A stretch of DNA of 64,000 nt from Rhodococcus opacus (GCF_012396235.1 NZ_JAAXPA010000011.1:124001-188000), one strand, 5' to 3'; shown: positions 45,929-55,804, numbered from the stretch's first letter. Numbers and translations: made by a program. Notes: generated by a model from the letters alone, not told the origin.

Positions 45929-47473
45929 TCACGTCGAGCGTGCCGGAGACGCTCCGATCAGTTCCAGCCACTCGGCGGCCCCCTGAGTGTCGGAGCCGCT
46001 CCGAAACCCGACGTATCCATCTGGTCGAACGATCACGATGCCGGTACCCGACCAGCTGCGAATTCGGTGGACCTGTAGCCGTCCGTCAGGCGCCGGCGGC
46101 ATTCCCCACTGCGTGTCCCGATGTAGGAGCACCTGTACTGCCGGCGTCGCGATCAGGTCGTGCAGACGTTGCCGGCCGCCGTCGACGGTCACCTCCTCGT
46201 CCGGGATCCGCTCACCGGCCGGGGCGGCGACGCCGGAATCGCCGGACCCCTCGACCGACAGTGGACCGCGCCGATAGTGCCGGCGAAGCTGGGCGAGCAC
46301 TCGCACCGCGTGCGCGACGAGCCGACGCCGCCGCAACAGCACCGGGACCAGCGGTGCCCCTGCGGAGGAGAAGGCGCCGCGTAGAAGCGACGGCACCCGA
46401 CCGCGGCCGGCCTCGGCCCAGAACAGCACGTGGGTCAGCAGCAGCACCTGGTGGGCGGCGGGTCGACGGTCCTCCGCATACGACCGCAACAGGGTGGCGT
46501 CGCCACCGGGCCGGAGGTGTGCCGCGAACGCGAGTTTCCACCCCAGGTCGGCAGAGTCCTGGATACCTGTGTTCATGCCCTGGCCGCCCGCCGGGGAGAA
46601 GGCATGAGCGGCGTCCCCTGCCAGAAAGACCGGCCCGCATCGATACCGGGACGCGACGCGGTGTTGGACCGGTACCCGCTCCGACCAGGCGATCCGGGTG
46701 ATGCGGGCATGCACGTCAGCCCTGTCGAGGATCTTCTGCAGGTGGTGTCGGTCGGTCGGGGCCTCCGCGCAGTTCGGGGGTTGGGCGGTGAGCAACCGCC
46801 AGCGAGCGGTTTCGCCCAGCGGCAGCAGGAACAGCAGCCCCTCACGGTGGACCGCGACGTGTGCGACGCCGGTCTGGACCTCACCGTCGAGTTCGACGTC
46901 GGCGAGGAGAATCTCGTGCGGGTACACCGACCCGTCCCAGGAGATGCCGGCCGTCGCGCGCACCGTGCTGGTGCTGCCGTCACACCCGACGAGGAACCGG
47001 GCCGCGACTTGTCGGCGGATGCCGTGATGCGTCACATCGCAGACGACTCCGTCGACTGCCCGAAAGGACTCGTACTGCGTCTCCCACTCCACCTCGACGC
47101 CACGGCCGCGGAGTGCTCGTCGCAGAACGGCTTCCACGTCGGCTTGCCGCACGAGCAGGAAATTCGGGAATGCGGTGTCCGGCAGCCGTATTTCACCCAC
47201 GTCGACGGGCACACAGCGCCGACGCAGGTGGAGGTGCACCTGCGGGTTGGAGTCTCCGAGCGCGAGGAGTTCCTCGGTCACACCGTGCGGCCGCAGTACT
47301 TCGAGGGTCCGGGACTGGACGAGGAAAGCCCGCGAGAATCGGGGTGCGTCGGGTCTGCGGTCGACGATGCGCACGTGTGCGCCGTGATCGTGAGCGATCA
47401 GCGCCGCGGCGAGTCCGGTCGGGCCTGCGCCGACGACGAGCACGTCGAGAGGCTGCCCGTCCGGCGCGGTCAT
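45929..47473 (-). CDS. FAD-dependent aromatic-ring-type monooxygenase
   Basis: 514 residues. FAD-binding GxGxxG (VVGAGPTGLAAALIA), an RxxALLVQSRTLE-type region (RAFLVQSRTLEVLRPHGV), and the second FAD motif GDAAHAFSPAGGQGMNTGIQ define the PheA/UbiH group. The start at 47473 overlaps the stop of the upstream gene (ATGA). It would hydroxylate an aromatic or polyketide-like substrate using NAD(P)H and O2; the substrate is unknown. Confidence 0.88.
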   Translation of the reverse strand: MTAPDGQPLDVLVVGAGPTGLAAALIAHDHGAHVRIVDRRPDAPRFSRAFLVQSRTLEVLRPHGVTEELLALGDSNPQVHLHLRRRCVPVDVGEIRLPDTAFPNFLLVRQADVEAVLRRALRGRGVEVEWETQYESFRAVDGVVCDVTHHGIRRQVAARFLVGCDGSTSTVRATAGISWDGSVYPHEILLADVELDGEVQTGVAHVAVHREGLLFLLPLGETARWRLLTAQPPNCAEAPTDRHHLQKILDRADVHARITRIAWSERVPVQHRVASRYRCGPVFLAGDAAHAFSPAGGQGMNTGIQDSADLGWKLAFAAHLRPGGDATLLRSYAEDRRPAAHQVLLLTHVLFWAEAGRGRVPSLLRGAFSSAGAPLVPVLLRRRRLVAHAVRVLAQLRRHYRRGPLSVEGSGDSGVAAPAGERIPDEEVTVDGGRQRLHDLIATPAVQVLLHRDTQWGMPPAPDGRLQVHRIRSWSGTGIVIVRPDGYVGFRSGSDTQGAAEWLELIGASPARST

Positions 47474-48597
47474 CTCGGTTTCGTCTCCGTCCGGACGAGC
47501 CGCCACCACGCCGTGTCAGGCTGTGCGGTGCCCTCTCCTGACTCGGCGCGTTCGAGAACGTCGTCGCGAAGACGACCGGGCAAGATGCAGTATCGGATCG
47601 AGGACCGATGGCTCACCAGCGCGAGAGGCCACCACAACACCCGGACGTACTCCTCGGCGGAGCGTGCGCCGTCCCACTGGTAGAAACCGCGGTACCGGTC
47701 CTCTTCGTCCGCGGTGAGCCACAGCTTCGACACGAATCCGGGGAACCCCGCGAACAATGCTGTGTTGAGCAGGCTTTCGGCCCTGAACAGCGGGTGACCC
47801 CAGCCGTGGACACCGCGCAGTCGGAAGGAGACGACGAGGACCGCCGGATCGGGTGGAGACTCACCGCGCATGACGGTCTCGCGGTAGACGACTCCGGTGG
47901 TGCCGTCAGCGAAGGTCATTCTCCGGCCCCTGTGCCGTTTCGGTTGGTGAAGGCGGCGGCGGGCGAGGAGGTTCGCCGTACGCGCGGCACACCGGAACAA
48001 TCGCGGCGCCGCAACCCGCAAGGGCACCGGTCGTGGTTCGGCGTCACGGATGGAGTGCTCTGCACCAGGATTGGAGACTGTCGTCGTCTCGTCCTCGCGC
48101 GCGACGGCCTCGCCGCCTCGCCCCTGATCCCGGTTCACGGCGGGGCGCCGAATGCAGGGCATGAACACCTCGGTGCGGGGCGCCGCGACTCCGGGCCCGT
48201 CCAGGTAGGACTCCCACGGGTCTCCGGACGGGACGTAGCCGTGCGCGGTGATCCAGTGTGTGGCGGCTGCGTACGCTGCGCCGACTCCCTTGTAGTCCCC
48301 GATATGGAGAGTGGTGGCGGCGCGACCCGCCGGTTGCGACGTCGGCTCGACTCGACCGCGGGCGGCGATGCCGCCGCTGAGGGGGAATCCGGCCTCGACG
48401 TCCCACTGCCCGTCCTCCGCCTGGCGGTACCGCGCGAACGGGACACCGGTGACGTACCGGCCCTGCCGTTCTGCGACAGTGACCACCTCACCGAAAGCTG
48501 GCCCGAGAAAGTCCTCGATGTGGTCCAGACGGAGGCGGTCCCGCACCACGGCGGCCGGGTGCGCCTCGATCTCGACGAGTTCGACCTGGTATCCCAT
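47470..48597 (-). CDS. GyrI-like ligand-binding domain fused to a second, unrecognised domain
   Basis: 375 residues. Residues about 1-150 are a GyrI/AraC effector-binding-like domain (YQVELVEIEAHPAAVVRDRL, HIGDYKGVGAAYAAATHWIT, TEVFMPCIR ending). A poorly structured ~40-residue linker follows, then about 195-360 a distinct domain rich in aromatic residues (MTFADGTTGVVYRETVMRGE, AGFPGFVSKLWLTADEEDRY). The latter resembles small proteins that often stand alone next to monooxygenases. No stop separates the two parts, so either a true fusion or a merged gene pair. Confidence 0.65.
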   Translation of the reverse strand: MGYQVELVEIEAHPAAVVRDRLRLDHIEDFLGPAFGEVVTVAERQGRYVTGVPFARYRQAEDGQWDVEAGFPLSGGIAARGRVEPTSQPAGRAATTLHIGDYKGVGAAYAAATHWITAHGYVPSGDPWESYLDGPGVAAPRTEVFMPCIRRPAVNRDQGRGGEAVAREDETTTVSNPGAEHSIRDAEPRPVPLRVAAPRLFRCAARTANLLARRRLHQPKRHRGRRMTFADGTTGVVYRETVMRGESPPDPAVLVVSFRLRGVHGWGHPLFRAESLLNTALFAGFPGFVSKLWLTADEEDRYRGFYQWDGARSAEEYVRVLWWPLALVSHRSSIRYCILPGRLRDDVLERAESGEGTAQPDTAWWRLVRTETKPR

Positions 48598-49033
48598 ACG
48601 TCTACCCTCGCCGCTGCACGCGGGGCGGCGCGAGGGCCGAAGGTCCCCGACGGCGGACCCGGGTCGGATGGTGGGTCCGATCGTGCCAACCTTGAGCTAC
48701 CGGGGCGGGTGCCACAAGTCGATGTCTAGTGGCCCCTCGGTAAAAGACCAAGTCCTCTCGGCCGGCCCGCGTACACCGGGTTCGATGGAACATAGACACG
48801 GGAAGACACCCCACGACCCACCCCGACCAGGAGATACGTGAGGCGCCCGGCTCGGCTGAGGGAGATGGGATCGATGCTGCTGTTGCACCTTCTCGGCGGC
48901 TCGACCGATGAGGAAGTCGACCTCGTTGTCGCAGAGGAACTCGAACTCCTCGGATGCCCTGCCTGACAGACCAGCTCACGGGCTCGCCCCGTTCGCACCG
49001 CACGGCCTACACATGGACGACCGGGACCGGTTG
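48598..49033. other. Intergenic region with weak DosR-like site and one very small ORF
   Basis: 436 bp. Holds AAGAC-CAAG-TCCTC (48744-48757), a poor match to the box rule, and the small frame at 48865-48966. Nothing else credible on either strand. Confidence 0.55.
48865..48966 (+). CDS. Possible 33-residue peptide
   Basis: MGSMLLLHLLGGSTDEEVDL then VVAEELELLGCPA: hydrophobic start, acidic end. GAGGGAG abuts the first ATG and is better spaced for the second (48874). A length this short could be chance; listed because it is the only frame in this gap with ordinary composition. Confidence 0.25.
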   Translation: MGSMLLLHLLGGSTDEEVDLVVAEELELLGCPA

Positions 49034-51082
49034 CTAGAACGCCGAGGGATAGGTCTCCGGTGTTTCGCCTTCAACCCAGAGACTTGTGCGTTCGAGGGGC
49101 TCGACCGCCCTGGTCGTGTCGATATGGATTACCGCATCGAACTGATCCGAGATCCGGGTGTGGAAGTAGTGACTCTGCCGCTCGGTCTCGGGTCGGTAGA
49201 TCACCCCTATCGCCCGCTGCAGTCTCGCAGCCCGCAGTGTCCTCGCGGCAGCGTTCCCCTCGTCTGTGCGCACGAGGAAGGACGGCTCTCCGAGTTCGTG
49301 GAAGAGTTCCTCGACGCTACCGGGCAACGCCGGGCGCACTTCCTTGCGTTCGGCCGGTCCACCCCACTGACTCGCCGCGGTGACCGAGCCCTCGAACGTG
49401 GTGAACCCGATCAGCCGACAGGCGTCGGGATACGCTTCCCGCACCAGTTGCCCCACGGTCACTTCGCCGTGGGTTCCGGCCTCGGTTGCGCGCGCGTCGC
49501 CGGCATGCGAGTTGTGTGCCCACACCACTATCCGAGATGCTCTGCCCGAGTGCCGGTCGAGGTGCGAGACGAGGGCTGCCAGTGTCTGAACCATATGACG
49601 ATCCCGTAGGTTCCACGAGGACACGCGGCCACTGAACATCGTTCGGTAGTAGCCCTCGGCATCGCACACACTCACCGCGTTGCGTTCGGCGTAGAACTGC
49701 TCGTCCTCGGCGGCCATTCCGTCGCGCCGAACATACTCGAGGGAATGGCGTTGCAGCTCGACGAGTTGTTCGACAACCTGCTGCTCGCACGACTCCCCTG
49801 CACCGAATGCCGCTGCGTAGCCATATGATTGGCCGTCGTCGCCACTGAGGTGATCGAAGCAGGAGTAGCGGTCACGCGCACGCCGAGCGGCCGCGGGGTC
49901 CACCCGATCGAGGTATTCCACGACCTCACGCATCGATCTGTGCAGGCTGTACAGATCGAGACCGTAGAACCCCGTGAGGGTTCGTCCTTGCGCCCTCGAG
50001 CGGTCGTTGTGTTCCTTCAACCATCCGACGAAGTCCAGTACCGGGGCATTCCGCCACATCCAGGACGGGAACCGCTCGAACCCACGGAGAGCTTCTTCGG
50101 CGGTCGTGTCGTGACCACCACCGCGCACGTAGCGGTTGACGCGGTAGGCGTCCGGCCAGTCGGCCTCCGCAGCAATCGCCGAGAATCCCTTGTCCTCGAC
50201 GAGCCGTTTGGTGATTTCCGCGCGCGCCGCATAGAACTCGTGAGTGCCGTGCGAGCTTTCGCCGATCACCACGATCCGGGCGTCACCCACCAGATCGAGA
50301 AGCACGTTGAGCGAGGGGACACCGTCCGGGGCATCGAGCGCCGCGATACGTACAGCTGTTGCTGCCGAACCGAATTCGAGCGCCTTCGCATCACGAGCTG
50401 TCCCAGCGGAAGTGGGCGTGCGCAGAAGCGTCAGGACCTCGCTGTCGGTGACCTGTGCGAAGTTCCAGAACGACTCGCCGACTGCGTGGAAGGGAAACGG
50501 CATCGTTGCGCACACCACGTCGTCGACCATGGCGCCGAGGTCGCGGCAGGTGGACTCCGGTGCGGCGGGCACCGCCACCACGATCTGGGCAGGTTCCTGT
50601 CGGCGCAGTGAGTCGACGGCAGCGAACATACTCGCGCCGGTGGCGAGGCCGTCGTCGACGAGGATGACGATCTTGTCGGCGACGTCGGGAGGCGGTCGGT
50701 TCTCTCGGTAGACGGCTTCCCGTCGCAGCAGTTCCCGGCCCTCGCGATCGAGCTCCCGGCGGATCTGTTCCGGCGAGATTCGCAGGTCTCGTATCAAGTC
50801 GTCGTTGACCACCACGGTTCCGCCGCTGGCCAGTGCGCCCATCGCGAACTCCGCGTGGCCCGGCACACCGACCTTACGCACGACGAAGGCGTCGAGGGGG
50901 GCACCCAACGAGGCTGCCACCTCCCACGCCACGGGGATGCCTCCCCGCGCCAGCCCGAGCACGGTGACCTTCGGGTTGCCGCGAAAGCCCTCGAGGAGTC
51001 CTGCCAGGACCCGTCCGGCCTCCCGTCGGTCTTGAAAGACTTGCTCCGGCCGCTCCGCCGGCGTCGCTGTGGTCGCGCTCAT
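49034..51082 (-). CDS. Phosphoribosyltransferase / erythromycin-esterase-like fusion (Rv2030c-like)
   Basis: 682 residues. Residues about 1-220 are a PRT domain ([37 protein letters not shown]). About 265-670 is an erythromycin-esterase/EreA-ChaN-like domain ([20 protein letters not shown] with Glu and His, [31 protein letters not shown]). Length and order match Rv2030c, the DosR-regulon gene beside hspX in M. tuberculosis. The ATG at 51082 follows AGGGTGAC; the frame open to 51244 is not used. Biochemical role unknown. Confidence 0.9.
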   Translation of the reverse strand: MSATTATPAERPEQVFQDRREAGRVLAGLLEGFRGNPKVTVLGLARGGIPVAWEVAASLGAPLDAFVVRKVGVPGHAEFAMGALASGGTVVVNDDLIRDLRISPEQIRRELDREGRELLRREAVYRENRPPPDVADKIVILVDDGLATGASMFAAVDSLRRQEPAQIVVAVPAAPESTCRDLGAMVDDVVCATMPFPFHAVGESFWNFAQVTDSEVLTLLRTPTSAGTARDAKALEFGSAATAVRIAALDAPDGVPSLNVLLDLVGDARIVVIGESSHGTHEFYAARAEITKRLVEDKGFSAIAAEADWPDAYRVNRYVRGGGHDTTAEEALRGFERFPSWMWRNAPVLDFVGWLKEHNDRSRAQGRTLTGFYGLDLYSLHRSMREVVEYLDRVDPAAARRARDRYSCFDHLSGDDGQSYGYAAAFGAGESCEQQVVEQLVELQRHSLEYVRRDGMAAEDEQFYAERNAVSVCDAEGYYRTMFSGRVSSWNLRDRHMVQTLAALVSHLDRHSGRASRIVVWAHNSHAGDARATEAGTHGEVTVGQLVREAYPDACRLIGFTTFEGSVTAASQWGGPAERKEVRPALPGSVEELFHELGEPSFLVRTDEGNAAARTLRAARLQRAIGVIYRPETERQSHYFHTRISDQFDAVIHIDTTRAVEPLERTSLWVEGETPETYPSAF

Positions 51083-51220
51083 GTCACCCTGCTTCCCAGT
51101 GTCCGGACGCGTGTGTATTCCGTGCCCCAGTTCGATCCTTGCGGCGTCGATCCGGGAGGGAACAGGGCCGAAGTGCCTCTCTCCGCGAACGACCACCACC
51201 CTTGACGAAATGCCCCAACT

Positions 51221-51238
51221 AGTGACCGTCGGCCCTAC
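51221..51238 (+). promoter_or_regulatory. Predicted DosR box
   Basis: AGTGAC-CGTC-GGCCC-TAC. It is 61 bp before the slipin fragment start, 253 bp before the USP start and 139 bp from the leftward PRT-esterase start. Confidence 0.62.
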
Positions 51239-51298
51239 TGCCATGCCGCCCAGCCGCCTTCGATGTAGACGTACCCCTTCGTCGACGTCGGAGCCGTC

Positions 51299-51418
51299 AT
51301 GCCTGCCGTGATCATTCTCGCCGTAGTCGTTTCACGCGGGCTTCTCCTTGCCCTCTCCATGCGTGTCGTGACTCAGTACGAGCGAGGTGTTCATTTCCGA
51401 CTCGGCTGCGGATCGTGA
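51299..51418 (+). pseudogene. N-terminal remnant of a slipin/stomatin (SPFH) gene
   Basis: 39 codons: [20 protein letters not shown], then MRVVTQYERGVHFRLG and a stop. A hydrophobic anchor followed by R-[IV]-V-x-QYERGV-x-FRLG is the standard start of slipins, which normally continue for another ~200 residues. Nothing of the SPFH domain follows, so the gene is truncated. Confidence 0.75.
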
Positions 51419-51490
51419 CGATGCCGATCCAGTCTCAGATTGCCCAGACCACGCTTTCGCCCCGAGCCGATCCAGAGAAACGGAAATGGA

Positions 51491-52390
51491 ATGAGTGACG
51501 CCGCCCATCATCCTCGTCACATCGTTGTCGGGATCGACGGTTCGCGCGGTGCGCTGAACGCCGCCGCGTGGGCGGCGGAAGTTGCTGCCCTTCATCGTGT
51601 TCCGTTGCGGCTGCTCTTCGTGCACGATCCCTCCGAAGGTGGGCGACGGGGCGAGGCACACCACGGGGAGCACGAGCGACAGCGAGCCCAGGACGCGCAC
51701 ATGCACCTCACCGAGGCCGCAGAAGTCGCCCGCCACGTCGCCGCCTCCGGACCCACGCGGCCCGGGACCACCGAAATCAGAATGGAGATGCGGGCGGGAA
51801 CGTCCTTCACAGCACTCCTCGAGGCCGCGGACGCGGCCGAACTGCTGGTGCTCGGCGCCAGGAGCGACTCGTCCTCCGCACCCGCGTCGCTCGTGACGAC
51901 CGCGGCGCTGATCGCACGCTCCGCCTGTCCAGTTGCGGTGGTCAGGCCTGGGTTTCGCCGCACCGGTGGGTCGATTGTGACAGGAGTACGGTCGGACGGC
52001 GAACCGGACGTCCTGCACTATGCATTTCGGCACGCACAACTGAGCGGGACCGTGCTGCGCGCTGTGCACTCCGTCGCGACCGGACCGAATTCGTCGATAC
52101 CGGACCTCACCGCAGGTTCGGACGAGGCGCGAGATCGTCTCGATGCATGGTTGGCGCCGGAGAGGGGCCGCTTCCCCGAGGTCGTCGTGGACCCGATCAC
52201 CACGGAGGCGCCGGCGGATGAAGTGTTGGTCCGCTACTCGTCGTCGGCCGAGTTGCTGATCGTCGGACGCGGTGTCCCCGCTGCACCGCGCGGAATGCTC
52301 GGCCGCACGGCCACGGGCGTCCTCATGCGCGCGACGTGCCCGGTCATCTTTGCCGGTCCGCACCGCCGCCTTCGGTACGCAGGCAAGTGA
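51491..52390 (+). CDS. Universal stress protein, two USP-like domains, second one divergent
   Basis: 299 residues. First domain IVVGIDGSRGALNAAAWAAE with CPVAVVRPG. The second lacks the DGS motif (VTGVRSDGEPDVLHYAF) and its glycine loop is altered (GRGVPAAPRGMLGRTATGVL). It belongs to a different USP subgroup from the three other complete ones here. The ATG at 51491 is preferred to 51440. Its end overlaps possible starts of the channel gene. Confidence 0.85.
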   Translation: MSDAAHHPRHIVVGIDGSRGALNAAAWAAEVAALHRVPLRLLFVHDPSEGGRRGEAHHGEHERQRAQDAHMHLTEAAEVARHVAASGPTRPGTTEIRMEMRAGTSFTALLEAADAAELLVLGARSDSSSAPASLVTTAALIARSACPVAVVRPGFRRTGGSIVTGVRSDGEPDVLHYAFRHAQLSGTVLRAVHSVATGPNSSIPDLTAGSDEARDRLDAWLAPERGRFPEVVVDPITTEAPADEVLVRYSSSAELLIVGRGVPAAPRGMLGRTATGVLMRATCPVIFAGPHRRLRYAGK

Positions 52391-52428
52391 CCGTGGCACC
52401 CCACGACGGGCAGGCCGGGAGGACCGTG

Positions 52429-53436
52429 ATGAGTCCCCTCCTGAGGATCGGCCGCGCACTGGGCGCCTTCGGGTTCGTCGTCGTTGCAGGCACGCTCGGG
52501 TATGTCGTCCTGGGCTTCGGCATTCTGGATGCGCTGTACCAAACCGTGACGACGATCAGCACGGTCGGGTTTCGTGAAGTCCACCCACTCGGTGCGGTGG
52601 GCCAGATCTTCACGATCCTGCTCATACTTGCGGGTGCCGGTACGGCGCTGTACACCTTCGGGGTAATCCTCGAAGCACTCATCGAGGGACATCTACGTCA
52701 GCACATGGAGCGTCGGCGAATGGACAGACACATCAGCCGGATGACCGGGCACGCGATCATCTGTGGTTTCGGCCGGGTCGGACGGGCCGGAGCGCAGTAC
52801 CTGGCCACGCTCGGGATGCCGGTCGTCGTCGTCGATCGAGATCCGGAGCGCCTCGCCGACCTCGACGTCCCGACAGTAGTCGGGGATGTCACTGACGACG
52901 AGGTTCTCGAAGCGGCGGGAATCGGCCGTGCCCACGCTCTGATCACGGCGCTCGACACCGACGCGGACAATGTCTACGTCACCCTCTCGAGCCGCGCGTT
53001 GCGGCCGGACCTGATCATCATCGCCCGCGCCCGCAACGACGGTTCGACATCCAAGCTGATTCGGGCGGGAGCAAACCGCGTCGTCAACCCTCAGCTCATC
53101 GGGGGGCGCCGGATGGGTGCCTTCGCGCTCCAGCCACACGTCGCCGAGTTCCTGGACGTCGTGATGCACGACGAGACACTGGACTACCGGATCGAGGAGG
53201 TCGAGGTCTCGGCTGGTTCGCCGCTGGCCGGGCGGACCCTGGCGGAAGCGGACCTCGCGGCGGCCACCGGCTCGCTGTTGATGGCGTTGCGGTCACCGAC
53301 GGGGCAGTTCATTGCCAATCCCCCGCTGGAGCGACGTCTGGACCCGGGCACCATTGTCATTGCACTCGGAACGGCGCCGCAGCTCGATGCGCTCCGCCGC
53401 GAGGTCAAGCAGAGCGAGGGAATCGGCTCACCCTGA
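52429..53436 (+). CDS. Two-TM potassium channel with RCK/TrkA-N regulatory domain
   Basis: 335 residues. TM1 about 10-30, pore loop TTISTVGF, TM2 about 60-82 (FTILLILAGAGTALYTFGVI). Then a Rossmann RCK-N domain (AIICGFGRVGRAGAQYLATL, VVVVDRDPERLADL) and an RCK-C domain (EVSAGSPLAGRTLAEADL). The filter TVGF replaces the usual TVGYG. Start at ATG 52429 with GGGAGGACCGTG; upstream in-frame GTGs (52387) overlapping the USP stop are possible. Gated K+ flux at the membrane is the expected role. Confidence 0.88.
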   Translation: MSPLLRIGRALGAFGFVVVAGTLGYVVLGFGILDALYQTVTTISTVGFREVHPLGAVGQIFTILLILAGAGTALYTFGVILEALIEGHLRQHMERRRMDRHISRMTGHAIICGFGRVGRAGAQYLATLGMPVVVVDRDPERLADLDVPTVVGDVTDDEVLEAAGIGRAHALITALDTDADNVYVTLSSRALRPDLIIIARARNDGSTSKLIRAGANRVVNPQLIGGRRMGAFALQPHVAEFLDVVMHDETLDYRIEEVEVSAGSPLAGRTLAEADLAAATGSLLMALRSPTGQFIANPPLERRLDPGTIVIALGTAPQLDALRREVKQSEGIGSP

Positions 53437-53451
53437 ACGGTTTCCGGCCCT

Positions 53452-53694
53452 TCATCGTGCATCCTCCGGGGTGCGGCGAGCCCACCGGAAATACGCAATG
53501 GGTCCGATGAAGTTCACCGCGATCACGGCAGCCCAAATAGTTCGGCTCCCCCTGATCTCGCGGGGATCACGCTTCGCCAGATCCGCCCAGGCCGCCACGG
53601 CCAGCCCCAATTGCACCGCCGCCGCCACGACCAGCGCGGCGCGCTGCGGCGTTGTCAGACTCGCCCACGTCACACGCCTCTTCACTGGACTCAT
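53452..53694 (-). CDS. Small two-TM protein, PLDc_N-like
   Basis: 80 residues with two hydrophobic helices (AALVVAAAVQLGLAVAAWAD and TIWAAVIAVNFIGPIAYFRW) separated by LAKRDPREIRGSR. This is the phospholipase D N-terminal-like (PLDc_N) module that occurs alone in actinobacteria. Start supported by GGAGGAG. Function unknown. A DosR-like site (53765-53776) lies 71 bp upstream. Confidence 0.75.
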   Translation of the reverse strand: MSPVKRRVTWASLTTPQRAALVVAAAVQLGLAVAAWADLAKRDPREIRGSRTIWAAVIAVNFIGPIAYFRWARRTPEDAR

Positions 53695-53764
53695 CGATGC
53701 TCCTCCGATCTCACCTCCACCGGCCCGGCACCGCGAGAGCAATGCCTCCGCGGCGCCGACCACT

Positions 53765-53776
53765 GGATCTAGGTCC
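53765..53776 (-). promoter_or_regulatory. Possible DosR box overlapping flavodoxin gene end
   Basis: GGAT-CTAG-GTCC, one mismatch from GGAC-N4-GTCC. It lies at the 3' end of the upstream flavodoxin gene. Confidence 0.4.
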
Positions 53777-54311
53777 GTCTTTCCGTGTCCCGGGTCGATT
53801 CGGCGGCGATGGTGCCTGCCCACGCGCACACGTCCGACCAGTCCCGGGCGTCGCCGTAGTGCCCACCCATGAGCCTGAAGACGACTCGCCCGAATCCTGG
53901 CCAATCACCCGGGGCGATCGCCCCGGCGAAGAATCGGTGGTCGCGCACGTCGGCCGCATCCCGCAGCAACTGCACCGCTCGAGGCTCCGGTGTCATGCGA
54001 CGAAGAAGACGCGCCAGCCGCTTGGACAGGGTCGTGCTGGTGACGCCCACCGACGACACCGAGAACGCCCATACTCGCTTCCCCTCGAATTGCGACCGCA
54101 GGCGCTCGACCGCGTCGGAGGCGTCGGCGAGCCACTGCCCGTCATGGATCGCGCTTCCGAGAACGATCACGTCGTAGGAGTGCACGTGTGACACGTCCGC
54201 GGCCACCCGCACATCGACTTCCTGCCCGAAACCTTCGATACACGACCCGAGTCTCTCGGCTATCCCGCGGGTCGAGCCCTTCGCTGTCGCGTACGCCACC
54301 AGTACTTTCAT
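53769..54311 (-). CDS. Flavodoxin-domain protein (HemG-like)
   Basis: 180 residues. [20 protein letters not shown] contains the FMN phosphate loop (ATAKGST). VIVLGSAIHDGQWL and WAFSVSSVG complete the flavin site. Resembles menaquinone-dependent protoporphyrinogen dehydrogenase/flavodoxin proteins of actinobacteria. The ATG overlaps the stop of the DUF4389 gene (ATGA), so both are one unit. Confidence 0.85.
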   Translation of the reverse strand: MKVLVAYATAKGSTRGIAERLGSCIEGFGQEVDVRVAADVSHVHSYDVIVLGSAIHDGQWLADASDAVERLRSQFEGKRVWAFSVSSVGVTSTTLSKRLARLLRRMTPEPRAVQLLRDAADVRDHRFFAGAIAPGDWPGFGRVVFRLMGGHYGDARDWSDVCAWAGTIAAESTRDTERRT

Positions 54312-55804
54312 GGGCGCGGCCTTTCCGGAGAGGTGTCGGCACCGGAATCGTCTCCGCCCGAGTGAGGCCTGGGCTCATCCGGCTCGAACGGTCCCTGATC
54401 GAGGCGGAACGGTGGGTACTCGTCCCGCATCAGGGTCGCGTAGGCCGCGACGCGAAACGCCCAGCGGTTGATGCCCATCACGAAGTCGAAAAGACCGTGT
54501 GGGTACCGTCCGGTGAAGAGAAGCGCAATTGCCGAGAAGGTCACCACGAGACCGAGCAGAGAACCGAAGAGCCACGTCTGCCCGTAGTGCGCACCGTCGG
54601 CGGCGAACGCTCCGGCACGCCAGCTCCCGAACCACCCTCCCGCGAGTAGCGACAGGATCAGGTAGTGCGGGATCGCCAACAGCCACCACTTCACGAGCAC
54701 CAGTCCGCGGGACAGCCGCACGGGATAATCGACGTCGAAGTCCGCCGGATAGTCGGTACGTTTCAGGGTGAAGGGTGGGTAGCGGTCCGTCGCCAGGGCC
54801 GAGTAGGTATAGAACTGCACGCGCCACCACCACCGGAGAACGCCGACGCCGAAGTCGAAGAGGGCCCGCGGATACCGCGCCGTGAACAGGATCACGAATC
54901 CGGACACCAGGGTGGTGACGACGAACGCGACCCCGAGGAAGAAGAGCACGAAGTAGTGCGGGATCGCCAGTAACCACTTCACCAGCCACAGCCATCGCGA
55001 CAGTGGCTCGTCGAGTTCACCCACGAGACGAGTGGGATAGACGGTCCATGGAACCTGGGGGTGGGTGACGTCGCCGGCGAACGTGTCGCCGGCTGCGTCC
55101 CGTCCGACGGGATGCGGTTGCGGCGGACCGTGCCGACCCAGACCGATCGCTCCTGCCACGATCAACGGGATTCCGATGATCAGAAAGACGACTGCACCGA
55201 TCAGGACACTCAGAGCGAGCGGTCCGAGGAAGGCGAGGCGTGCCCCGGCCTGAATGTCGGCGGACACCCCGGGGGCGGCGTCGGCATTCATCACGACAGC
55301 CGTCCAGGCACCCTGCTGCAGCTCCCAGCGCACTTCTTGTGTGCCGGGACCCGCTGAAGAGGTCGACCAGAACGACTGCGCCCCTGGTGCTTCCGCGGGC
55401 CGGGTTCCAGGAATCTGCCGATAGGTCGGTCGGAACGGATCGAAGTGCACGTCTGTCACCTCGGTGCGAGCAACGTCGGTGAAGTACTTGTCGACCTCGT
55501 CACGAGGGCCGATCCCGATGAAGATCTCCTGGCTGGGATCGGTGGCGGTGGCTCGCAGCAGTACCCGGCCGAGGTCCTCGGTGCTGAACCCTTCCGGCAA
55601 GTCGGCGCCCTCGAAGAGATCGACCTTCTCCGATACCAGGGCACTTTCACTCGTCTCGAAGTGCTCACGCGGCGAGGTGAAGTGCCCCCCGTCGCGTTGC
55701 ATGAAGTAGGCCCACCCCAGAAACACCGCGGCAGTGAGCAGCGCGAACCCGGTCAGGGCGCTCAGACAGCCCAAGACGAGAACAGCCACTCTGCCGGTTC
55801 GCAC
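54308..55804 (-). CDS. Membrane protein with two DUF4389-type modules
   Basis: 498 residues from a GTG start with GGGAGG upstream. N-terminal TM (about 7-33), an extracytoplasmic domain (about 40-185), a TM pair (about 190-222), then two related blocks each with a KW-LLAIPHY motif, membrane helices, a TGRYP/TARYP turn and RVxxYxx-DxYPPF (about 270-350 and 370-460). Likely integral to the cytoplasmic membrane; function unknown. It is the first gene of a unit with the flavodoxin gene and has a box at 55868-55882. Confidence 0.8.
   Translation of the reverse strand: MRTGRVAVLVLGCLSALTGFALLTAAVFLGWAYFMQRDGGHFTSPREHFETSESALVSEKVDLFEGADLPEGFSTEDLGRVLLRATATDPSQEIFIGIGPRDEVDKYFTDVARTEVTDVHFDPFRPTYRQIPGTRPAEAPGAQSFWSTSSAGPGTQEVRWELQQGAWTAVVMNADAAPGVSADIQAGARLAFLGPLALSVLIGAVVFLIIGIPLIVAGAIGLGRHGPPQPHPVGRDAAGDTFAGDVTHPQVPWTVYPTRLVGELDEPLSRWLWLVKWLLAIPHYFVLFFLGVAFVVTTLVSGFVILFTARYPRALFDFGVGVLRWWWRVQFYTYSALATDRYPPFTLKRTDYPADFDVDYPVRLSRGLVLVKWWLLAIPHYLILSLLAGGWFGSWRAGAFAADGAHYGQTWLFGSLLGLVVTFSAIALLFTGRYPHGLFDFVMGINRWAFRVAAYATLMRDEYPPFRLDQGPFEPDEPRPHSGGDDSGADTSPERPRP

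Larger units (their letters stand above)
51083..51490. other. Intergenic region with DosR box and slipin fragment
   Basis: 408 bp between divergent PRT-esterase and USP genes. Contains the box at 51221-51238 and the truncated slipin frame at 51299-51418. No other gene seen. Confidence 0.65.

Noticed and set aside
48744..48757. AAGAC-CAAG-TCCTC as a DosR box
   Set aside because: Only the GAC half is good, and no secure gene follows at the usual distance.
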